Shown: one piece after another, positions 8,269 through 15,569 of the stretch
Layout: the number at the start of each line of letters is the position of its first letter
How positions within the stretch are numbered: position 1 is the stretch's first letter
From: Methanothrix sp.
GTDB taxonomy: Archaea > Halobacteriota > Methanosarcinia > Methanotrichales > Methanotrichaceae
Length of the DNA stretch: 64,000 nucleotides
NCBI RefSeq assembly: GCF_016706325.1
Contig: NZ_JADJJX010000001.1
Location: forward strand, 558,001-622,000
Reading direction: 5' to 3'
Notes under the pieces: generated by a model
What the model was told of the DNA's origin: nothing
Database searches by the model: none
The model's input: the letters and a program-made list of their open reading frames with translations, nothing else
Translations under genes and position numbers: made by a program

Positions 8269-9525
8269 ATGGTTAGAGTTTTAGTGCTTATCTTGATTGG
8301 GATGGCGGCAGCTACAGGAATTGCGGGCGCCGAGCTGGTCAGGCTGGGCTATGATGATGGCAGCGCCGAGGATGCCATCTGGATGGATGGGCTGCGGGGA
8401 CATGCAGTGCTCTATGATGCACCATGCGAGAACTGGACCCTCTCCGGCGTGGAGATACTGGGAAAGCTGGCCCCTGAGCCAAGATCTGAGATGCTGATTG
8501 TTGAGATCTGGGATCGCAATCTCTCCCTGCTCTCAAGAGCGACAGACAGGGCCCGATCCTACTTTTCCGATAACCTCACCTGGTCAGTGGTGGATATCCC
8601 AGATACCACTGTCTCCGGCAGCTTTCTGATCTCGGTCTATGAGTTCGCCGGTGTGTATGTGGGCGTCGATAACAGCTCCCGTTATCAGAGGTCGGCCCTC
8701 ACCGCCCGCAATCCTAATAGAATCCTGCCCTGGGATCTGGAGAACCGCTCTTATAACCAGACCAACTGGATGATCAGGGCTCTGGGCTCCTCTCCCGCCC
8801 CCAGGATAAGCCTGGAGATGAAGAGGGAGAGGGCAAGCCAGGCCAGCCCGGCAGAGATCCGGGTTATGGCTCTGGATGAGGATGATAACCTCCTTAGAGC
8901 TGCATTATATATCATCGACAATTCGAGCCATGAGATAGTCTGGTCGGAGATGAAGGCTCTGGAGGGGGGCAGGGCAGATCTTGAGTTCTCCTGGCCGGCG
9001 GCTGTACGCCAGATCTCCCTGGATGGCTCATATTACGGGCCGGTGTTTGCCGCCAATGAGCTGAGGGTCCCTGAGAATGTGAGCCACCTTCTCGCCTTCT
9101 CTGTGCCCGCGATCCTGGAAGGGAGGGAGAATCTGACCCTCTTTGTCCAGGCCTACTTCGGCCAGGATGGCAGATTCAATGCCCTGATTGATTCTTACGG
9201 AAGGGCTTACTATCTATCCAGCGATCTGGTGGAAAGGACAATGCCGGGAGGCAATTATTCCCAATTTGCCATGGAGAACATCAGTCTGGTTCCCGGTGAG
9301 AGCAGGATCGGCTTTCTGAAGATGAGACTGCCGGCAAATACAGAGGAAGAGGCGGTGGAGTTCGCCGGCCCAGTGCTTTTAGCCGGCTCGGCCCAGGAGG
9401 GATACGGGCTGCGCCTGGAGGAGACTGCTGCCAGAAGCGGTGAGTACATCATTCTGGCAGAGGTGCAGGACCTGGCTTTCAATGTGGTGGGAATGGCAGG
9501 AGATGAGATGGCCAGGGTGGCATGA
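8269..9525 (+). CDS. Secreted glycoprotein-like protein with an N-terminal beta-sandwich module
   Basis: 418 residues from ATG 8269, chosen because it places a clean signal peptide first (MVRVLVLILIGMAAATGIAG, cleavage near Ala-Glu). A TTG 15 codons upstream would bury it. Residues about 20-175 form a module (LVRLGYDDGSAED, WTLSGVEILG, LIVEIWDRNLSLL, GVYVGVDNSS, NQTNWMIRALG). The same plan recurs in the two tandem proteins near 29.3-30.5 kb. The rest is beta-rich with no recognised domain. Many N-x-S/T sequons suggest surface N-glycosylation. The module resembles carbohydrate-binding jelly-roll folds, but that is inference. Confidence 0.75.
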   Translation: MVRVLVLILIGMAAATGIAGAELVRLGYDDGSAEDAIWMDGLRGHAVLYDAPCENWTLSGVEILGKLAPEPRSEMLIVEIWDRNLSLLSRATDRARSYFSDNLTWSVVDIPDTTVSGSFLISVYEFAGVYVGVDNSSRYQRSALTARNPNRILPWDLENRSYNQTNWMIRALGSSPAPRISLEMKRERASQASPAEIRVMALDEDDNLLRAALYIIDNSSHEIVWSEMKALEGGRADLEFSWPAAVRQISLDGSYYGPVFAANELRVPENVSHLLAFSVPAILEGRENLTLFVQAYFGQDGRFNALIDSYGRAYYLSSDLVERTMPGGNYSQFAMENISLVPGESRIGFLKMRLPANTEEEAVEFAGPVLLAGSAQEGYGLRLEETAARSGEYIILAEVQDLAFNVVGMAGDEMARVA

Positions 9526-9569
9526 TTCATGTCGCCCATCAATGGAGGCATCAATGAGGAGATTGATAA

Positions 9570-10184
9570 ATGCGCATATTCATCATCGTAGGCCATAAGG
9601 CCACCACTGAGCCCAGCTTCTCCCTGGAGGATATCCCCGGCACCTCCGGCCGGCTGGATATCCTCTGCCGCTCTGTAACCTCTGCCTTTGTCCTCTCCCA
9701 TGGCATCAGAAAGGATGTGCTGGTATATCTGGTGCTGCTGGGTGGGGAGAATCCCAAGACCATCCAGCTGGTGGGCGAGAGCCTCCGTCATCTCAATCCG
9801 GATGAGAGGAGCACAGCAGCTCTCCTCAAGAAGGCCCTGGCGGTCGAGGCCGCGCCGGGATGGAGCATGTCCACCCCGGGAATATTCGTCCGCAGCGGCG
9901 GCCTGCCCAGGCTGCTGGAGGATCTGAGGCAGAGATCTGTCCGGCTGGTTTACCTGAAGGAGGATGGAAAGGACTTCCGCTGTCTGAGGGATGAGCCCCT
10001 GGAAGAAGAGATGGCATTTGTCCTGGGAGACCACAGCGGAATGACTGCAGAGGAGGAGGCGCTCCTCGCCTCAGCAGGGGCAGAGGTGGTCGCCCTCGGG
10101 CCGACCAGCCTGCATGCCGATCATTGCATAGTGGTCACGAACTGGCTGCTGGACAGCAAGGCCTTTATGTCCGGTTGCCTCTAG
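9570..10184 (+). CDS. trmY: tRNA (pseudouridine(54)-N(1))-methyltransferase TrmY
   Basis: 204 residues, the full family length. A SPOUT-class enzyme that uses SAM to convert pseudouridine 54 in the T-loop of archaeal tRNA to N1-methylpseudouridine. Family motifs are clear: [18 protein letters not shown] at the start, [24 protein letters not shown], then the knot region [12 protein letters not shown] and [14 protein letters not shown]. It starts 44 nt after the secreted-protein gene on the same strand; the two need not be functionally linked. Confidence 0.93.
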   Translation: MRIFIIVGHKATTEPSFSLEDIPGTSGRLDILCRSVTSAFVLSHGIRKDVLVYLVLLGGENPKTIQLVGESLRHLNPDERSTAALLKKALAVEAAPGWSMSTPGIFVRSGGLPRLLEDLRQRSVRLVYLKEDGKDFRCLRDEPLEEEMAFVLGDHSGMTAEEEALLASAGAEVVALGPTSLHADHCIVVTNWLLDSKAFMSGCL

Positions 10185-10304
10185 AGGCCATAATTGGGCA
10201 GTCCAGAAGGCTTCGGAACGGCATAGCTATTCTCATAAGACCGCAAGATATGCGATGTGCATTTGGGGGAAAAACTCTTCCTCTGTGCATTCAACCCTCT
10301 TCAT

Positions 10305-13300
10305 TCACTCCTCTTCGAAGCTAAACTGCTTAAATTTCAGTGTTTTGCAATTTTCGGATACCGTTCTTATGGTCCTCTCATCAGCACCCTCTGGTAAATC
10401 GGCCATGATCTCTATAGTTACTTTGACATTGGCCCCTCTCTCTAACTCCAAATGCTGGATCACTGCTTCAGCTATGCTTCCTGCATCACGGCCAGCCCTC
10501 TTTGGATCAAGCTCAACAGAACCAAAAAATCTCTTCATCCTTTTCGGTGGTTTTGGAGTGTGCACAACATCTGGTCCATCTTCCAGTCCCTCACCTGGGA
10601 TTGGTACTTTTTTACCTTCTGAGATTGCTCCGTCAGCCCCTTCATCAGCATTGCTTTGGACCTTACCTGCCTCTCGAGCCTTCTTCTCATCATCTATCTG
10701 CTTTTGAGCTATTTCCGGTTTGACTAAGACGGTCTGTCCGTCGTTATCTGCGGAGCTTCGCCCGCTGCCAAAAATCAGGCCGTGATATCTGCCTTTCTCG
10801 TCGATCATGTCTGCATAGGCAAAGTAATCCTTGCTGTGCAGCCCTGCCACAATGGCATTGAGCAACACATCCTCTTCGGACAGGCGTGGGAGATATAGAT
10901 ATGTGCATAGGTACTCCCATAGCTTGCGAATGCTGAGATGAGGATGATCCTTCCAAAGCAGCCTATCCAGCTCCATCTTGAGACGTGCTGGAGACCATTT
11001 GATGATGAGATGTTCATCAGAGATCAGTTTATTGCATACCTTATCGGGAAGAGATTCCTTACCAGAGCTATTGATCCTGGATTTATCCCATTCAATAGCA
11101 GGTTCATCTGGCTTTTCCTGCATTGGTACAAGCAGCCAGATAAAGGTCTGATTCATTCTTGAGGCGACCACCTCATCAGACCTCGCCCTTCCGTCCTCAA
11201 CCAGCCTCCTTTGGAAGGTATCCAGGTTTAGGATGTCCTTATCCCTCTCGATTGAGTTCCAGGCTAAAAACTGGCGAACAGCATCCTTCAGCTCCTCAAG
11301 ACGATCACTGTCTGGAGCCACAAAGACCAGCATATTCCTGTAGATCCTGGGACCTGCGCCCCGTTCATTCAGGATTTTACTGGCCTGATCTATAGCGGAA
11401 CTTGGCACTCCTCTCTTAGAGCTATGGGGGTATCTGGGTCCGAGTACCACCAGCCGGGTCTTCATCTCATCGCTGACATCGGAAGAGGAAGCAGGAGCTA
11501 TATGAAGAGCAGAAAAATATCCAGGTCTCTGTCTGGACCTCAAGCGACTGACTATCTCCAGCTCCACTTCATCAGGGTGACGCAGAAGATCTTCTGCCCT
11601 ATCCCTTGCTTCTCGGTTCACGCTGGGATGGGTATCGAACCAGTAACGGCTTTCGTTGCCAAATAAATAGGTTAATTGCTCGCTCATCCTCTGGAGAGCA
11701 TCCCCAAAGGTGGCAGGAGCCTCGCCCGGTTGGACACAGCCCAGCTTGATTCTCATCTTCTCCAGACCTCGGACCTTCATGGCAGCAACTGAGGGTGCAC
11801 TGCCTATGAAGACCGTTCTGGCCACCCTTCTGCAGGCAGAGTAGCGGCCCAGGTTGGGATTCTCTCTATCGATGGCTATGGGCTTGCTGGTAGGACCGTC
11901 TATATCTGCATCTATGATCGGTCCCCAGCCGTCAGGGAGGTTTCTTGTGATCTCGAATCTGACATCAGAGCTGTCCAGAGGCAGTGTTCCCGGCATGATC
12001 AGGAGCGACTTATCCTGCCTCTCCCAGAGGTTGTGGATGACAGCAGCCATTAAACGGAGCACTCCGCGGGTGCGCTGGAATCTCTCAAGGGTTGACCAGT
12101 CCTGATAAAGACGGTCGAAGAGCTCGGGATGAATGGGATAGCAGTCCTTGAGCTTTCGCTCATAATCGGAATCTGAGCAGTCCCTGGGAAACTCGCCTCT
12201 GTTCTGGCGGTATAGGTCGGCAAAAGCCCGGCAAGTAGCATCCCTGGATGCATAATCTGTCATAGGCTCAAAGAGCCTTCTGCGGACTATGGAGAAGCTC
12301 TCCTCGGCATTGGCTGGTCTCCAGACTGCTTCGACACGGCCAAAGGTATTGCGAATGCGCTCCAAGGCTGCCTGTCCTCCCTCGCCTCCGATCTCGCTGT
12401 CTGAGGCTGGTATGCTGGCAACGACCAGTGTCCTCGGGGACCGCTTTGCTGCCTCGGTCAGAGCCTGGGCAAAGGTCATGTTGGCATCAAAGGAGCCTGC
12501 AGGCAGGCCGTCGACATGATAGAGCTGGCGAGCATAGGCCACCCACTCATCTATGAGAATCAATGCCGGAGAGAAGCTATCGAATAGCTCTTTGAGGGTG
12601 TCCGAGCCGGGGCTCGTACCTGTGAGATCGTTCTCTGCCACTAGGGCATAGCCTTTGGCGCCGCCGAGCTGATAGGCCATCTCTCCCCAGAGGGTGTTGG
12701 TGGTAATGCCGTCCGGCTTCGTCTTTCCCTTGGCAACGTTCAGCTTCTGGCCAACCAAGACTGCTCTGTTGGCGACGGGAAGCTTGTCAGTACCTGATTC
12801 GCTGATCACAGAATCTAAGCCTGGTATCGTCTTCGGATCTATCTCGCCTCCCACAAGGTGATAGAGAGATATCATGCTGTGGGTCTTTCCGCCTCCGAAG
12901 TTGGTCTGCAACTCGACCACGGGATCGCCCCCCTGGCCGGATAACCTCTTGATCGCCAGCTGAATGAGATACTTTAATCCTTCTGTGATGTAGGTGCGTC
13001 CGAAAAACTCTTGGGGATTCAAATATTCGTCCTCGGCATCACCGGAGAGAATGGCTGCGAGGTCTGCCATAAACTCGGCCTTGATATATCTTCCTGCCGC
13101 CACATCTGGATGGGGGGTGGCGATCTCCCGCCAGGGCTTCAGGCCGCTGAGAGTCCGGGTCTCAGTGGCGATCTCAGCGCTCTTTTTCAGCTCCCTTCTG
13201 GTCTCCTCCTCAAATCTCTGGCGCATCATCTCTCTGGCGCTGGCTTGAACCATCTCCGCCTCGGGAGCTGAGACCATTTCCAGCAGGCGCTGCATAGTAT

Positions 13301-13664
13301 CCAGAGCTCGGTAGGCGTCCTCAGTGGAGAAGGCCTGCTGGTGGGCCCATTTGTTCCTCACCTCTCTCAGCTCGCTGATATAGCTCCTGCCGGTGTGTCC
13401 GAGCTTTGGCTGGAAGAGCTCTCGAGACCAGTTATCCCACATGATTACCAGCAGCGCCAGGGCATCCAGCTTGGAGAAGCGCTCCTCCTCCGGGCCGGCA
13501 ATTCTGGCTTCGGGACCGATTCTATCGCCCAGTGTCTTCTCCACTCCATCCATGAACCAGAGGTTGCCATAGAACGCCTTCAGCTCTCTCTCCACGAAGG
13601 GCTGAATGCCTCTCCTGAGATTCTCCAATCCTTTGCCGACGCGATCGTGATTGCTTATTGCCAA
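10305..13664 (-). CDS. Defence-island ATPase: Swt1-type HEPN domain plus DUF499 AAA+ ATPase
   Basis: 1119 residues. Residues 1-140 resemble the Swt1 HEPN domain, with the HEPN signature RNKWAH (R103-H108; R-x4-H) that in active members cuts RNA. The remainder is DUF499 (COG1483): Walker A in NFGGGKTHS, Walker B ALILIDEW, then helical and winged regions, a charged linker, and a DUF499-like end (KRFFGSVELD). DUF499 ATPases cluster with DUF1156 methylases and SNF2 helicases in predicted antiviral modules, as here. The start is TTG with the SD GGAGAGG 8 nt upstream. It is last of the minus-strand set. The exact role (DNA sensing or motor) is unknown. Confidence 0.85.
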   Translation of the reverse strand: MAISNHDRVGKGLENLRRGIQPFVERELKAFYGNLWFMDGVEKTLGDRIGPEARIAGPEEERFSKLDALALLVIMWDNWSRELFQPKLGHTGRSYISELREVRNKWAHQQAFSTEDAYRALDTMQRLLEMVSAPEAEMVQASAREMMRQRFEEETRRELKKSAEIATETRTLSGLKPWREIATPHPDVAAGRYIKAEFMADLAAILSGDAEDEYLNPQEFFGRTYITEGLKYLIQLAIKRLSGQGGDPVVELQTNFGGGKTHSMISLYHLVGGEIDPKTIPGLDSVISESGTDKLPVANRAVLVGQKLNVAKGKTKPDGITTNTLWGEMAYQLGGAKGYALVAENDLTGTSPGSDTLKELFDSFSPALILIDEWVAYARQLYHVDGLPAGSFDANMTFAQALTEAAKRSPRTLVVASIPASDSEIGGEGGQAALERIRNTFGRVEAVWRPANAEESFSIVRRRLFEPMTDYASRDATCRAFADLYRQNRGEFPRDCSDSDYERKLKDCYPIHPELFDRLYQDWSTLERFQRTRGVLRLMAAVIHNLWERQDKSLLIMPGTLPLDSSDVRFEITRNLPDGWGPIIDADIDGPTSKPIAIDRENPNLGRYSACRRVARTVFIGSAPSVAAMKVRGLEKMRIKLGCVQPGEAPATFGDALQRMSEQLTYLFGNESRYWFDTHPSVNREARDRAEDLLRHPDEVELEIVSRLRSRQRPGYFSALHIAPASSSDVSDEMKTRLVVLGPRYPHSSKRGVPSSAIDQASKILNERGAGPRIYRNMLVFVAPDSDRLEELKDAVRQFLAWNSIERDKDILNLDTFQRRLVEDGRARSDEVVASRMNQTFIWLLVPMQEKPDEPAIEWDKSRINSSGKESLPDKVCNKLISDEHLIIKWSPARLKMELDRLLWKDHPHLSIRKLWEYLCTYLYLPRLSEEDVLLNAIVAGLHSKDYFAYADMIDEKGRYHGLIFGSGRSSADNDGQTVLVKPEIAQKQIDDEKKAREAGKVQSNADEGADGAISEGKKVPIPGEGLEDGPDVVHTPKPPKRMKRFFGSVELDPKRAGRDAGSIAEAVIQHLELERGANVKVTIEIMADLPEGADERTIRTVSENCKTLKFKQFSFEEE

Positions 13665-13699
13665 CTTTTGCCTCTCCTTAAAACCAATAAATCAACCTG

Positions 13700-14344
13700 T
13701 TATTCCTGGCAGCGCTGAGCTTGCCATTGGGGTTCAAATGTCTCCAGTGCTCGTAGGGCTTTTTCCAGACTGTGAGAATGCCAACGAGCCTTTTCCAGAT
13801 TCCATTTGTCTCGGATAAATGGGATCAGACAATTGTTGTATGCAGGGCCTTGCTTTGCTGTACTCCCTGGTCTTGGGACGATATCCGCTTTAATATCTCT
13901 CTTTCTTGAGGCCCGGGCCAAAGCGATCAGGGTCTGCTTAGGATCATTCAGATCATCTGGATCTCTTGGCATCTTATGTTTGGCTATGCCAAGAAACCTG
14001 GCAAAGCCAGCATCATCCGCCAGCAGCCATGATTCCACTTCCCTTACCGCAATGCGAAAGATGAGGTTGGGATTTCTGGTTTGGGGCAACCATTCATTGA
14101 TCAATAGAGGCGCACGCTCTTTGTTATCCAGATCGGTAAGAATCAGATACGGCATCCCCTTAGAGGCTTCATTGAATCGAGTGATGTTTTTCTTTAAATA
14201 GCCATACCCTCTCCCATGAAAACAGTGCCCCACAGAAAAACATCTATCCGATGAGCGCACATTTGGGCTGTTAAGAAGGCGAAGGAGAACCTCTAGGCTG
14301 AGCTCGTCCTCATATGCCAGATTGATGGGGATTTCCACAGTCAA
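13700..14344 (-). CDS. TOPRIM-like nuclease candidate paired with an AAA ATPase
   Basis: 214 residues. No family name is recalled with certainty. TOPRIM-like features are visible: an acidic motif LAYEDELS near residue 12, a DxD in ILTDLDNKE (D71, D73), and a conserved REVESWLLAD near residue 102. In TOPRIM nucleases (OLD, Gabija GajA, PARIS AriB) a Glu and a DxD bind the metal ions for cleavage. It begins with TTG 1 nt after the stop of the upstream AAA ATPase, so it is almost certainly co-translated as that ATPase's effector. An alternative is a DUF4276-type protein, which is also TOPRIM-like. Confidence 0.65.
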   Translation of the reverse strand: MTVEIPINLAYEDELSLEVLLRLLNSPNVRSSDRCFSVGHCFHGRGYGYLKKNITRFNEASKGMPYLILTDLDNKERAPLLINEWLPQTRNPNLIFRIAVREVESWLLADDAGFARFLGIAKHKMPRDPDDLNDPKQTLIALARASRKRDIKADIVPRPGSTAKQGPAYNNCLIPFIRDKWNLEKARWHSHSLEKALRALETFEPQWQAQRCQE

Positions 14345-14345
14345 A

Positions 14346-15491
14346 TCAGATGCTCCATGTCGTCAGGACCATTTGAGGGTTAGTTGTTGGAAGGGCTGCG
14401 TCTGCGATACTCAGACCACTATCCAGGAGTCTTTTAATCTCTTCATCGGAGGATGCAGCATGGACCTGTGTGCCCTCGGTTCCGGGCTCCAGGATCAACA
14501 CCTCTTCGCCTCCAATTCCTTTATCAGAGAGAAGGTCAGGGCTGTGGGTGCTGAGTACAACCTGTCTTTTGGTCTGTCTTTGCAGCTTCGAGATCATAGG
14601 AGCAAGCTTGCTCACTATCTCTGCATTCAATGAGAGCTCAGGCTCCTCCAGCAGAAGAAGCGACTTAGACTCCTGAAGTGACCATAGGAGGGCGATCAAA
14701 CGAAGTGTGCCATCTGAGAACTGGTCTTCCCTCTGCTTTCCGGCCCTCGGTCTCCAGTGTTTATAGACTGCCTCAAGATGCGGAGCCCCGGTCTCATCCT
14801 TGATGAATGAGAGCTCTTTGAGCTGAGGCACTACAGTGTGAAGCAAGCCCTCGATCTTTTTCAGCCGGGCGGTTCTGGTTCTGTCGTTGGTTTTAGCAAT
14901 GTTCTCTAAGAACCTCTTGCCGAAAGGATCTCCTGGGATCTCTTGGCCCGGAAATGCCTCCGGATAGCGGAGAAGCTGGGGGACGAGGTGCATATACTGA
15001 ATTGAGGTCAAGAAACCTGCGACCTCTCTGAAGCTCATGTTGGAGTTGATCTGTTCAAGGTGGGTCTGGGTGAGGCGTTCCTCGTCCTCATTATCCAGCT
15101 CATCAGGTCTGCTCAGGATAAGATCATCTTCATGCCAGACCTTTTCGTAGACCAGCACAGGTCGACGCCTTCCACCCCTCTCCTGAGTGATGCCGATGGC
15201 ATATCTCCACTTGACCGATCCTTGAGATGACTCGGCCAGATGAACCTCGATTTCGACATTGGAGCTTCTCCTGGCGGAGAGGCATCGAATCTTGGGAAGC
15301 CGGCCCCTATCTGAGACAGCCTTCTGAAGGCCGCCGCCATCCTTGGCGATGTCCCGGAGGAACCGGAAGGCATCCAAGAGGTTGGACTTGCCGGATGCGT
15401 TCGGTCCGATAAGGAACACCCTCTCTTTCAGGGATACATCCACTGCCTGAAAGTTCCTCCAGTTTTTCAAGATTAGATGGCAGACGATCAT
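14346..15491 (-). CDS. ABC/SMC-type AAA ATPase (AAA_21 class) of a two-gene effector pair
   Basis: 381 residues. Walker A GPNASGKSN (29-37), an ABC-like signature FSDGTLRL, Walker B LLLLEEPELSLN and the H-loop STHSPDLL show an OLD/RecF-type ATPase with a helical insertion. The gene has a strong SD (GAGGAGG) and its own TATA-like element, and is followed after 1 nt by the TOPRIM-like gene. The layout matches two-component ATPase-TOPRIM defence systems such as PARIS or split OLD. It is embedded between the DUF1156 and DUF499 genes, so it may belong to that system or be a passenger. Confidence 0.82.
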   Translation of the reverse strand: MIVCHLILKNWRNFQAVDVSLKERVFLIGPNASGKSNLLDAFRFLRDIAKDGGGLQKAVSDRGRLPKIRCLSARRSSNVEIEVHLAESSQGSVKWRYAIGITQERGGRRRPVLVYEKVWHEDDLILSRPDELDNEDEERLTQTHLEQINSNMSFREVAGFLTSIQYMHLVPQLLRYPEAFPGQEIPGDPFGKRFLENIAKTNDRTRTARLKKIEGLLHTVVPQLKELSFIKDETGAPHLEAVYKHWRPRAGKQREDQFSDGTLRLIALLWSLQESKSLLLLEEPELSLNAEIVSKLAPMISKLQRQTKRQVVLSTHSPDLLSDKGIGGEEVLILEPGTEGTQVHAASSDEEIKRLLDSGLSIADAALPTTNPQMVLTTWSI

Positions 15492-15527
15492 CCTTGCCTC
15501 CTCGGTTTATTTATTTGCCTCGGGCCT

Positions 15528-15537
15528 TTATATCAAT
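15528..15537 (-). promoter_or_regulatory. TATA-like box for the ATPase-TOPRIM pair
   Basis: GATATAAAGG on the minus strand, about 40-45 bp upstream of the ATPase start, in the only sizeable gap (79 bp) between the methylase and ATPase genes. Transcription would start about 15 bp before the SD. Confidence 0.4.
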
Positions 15538-15569
15538 ATCTGCTGTTTGATTATTATTATCTCATTTCG

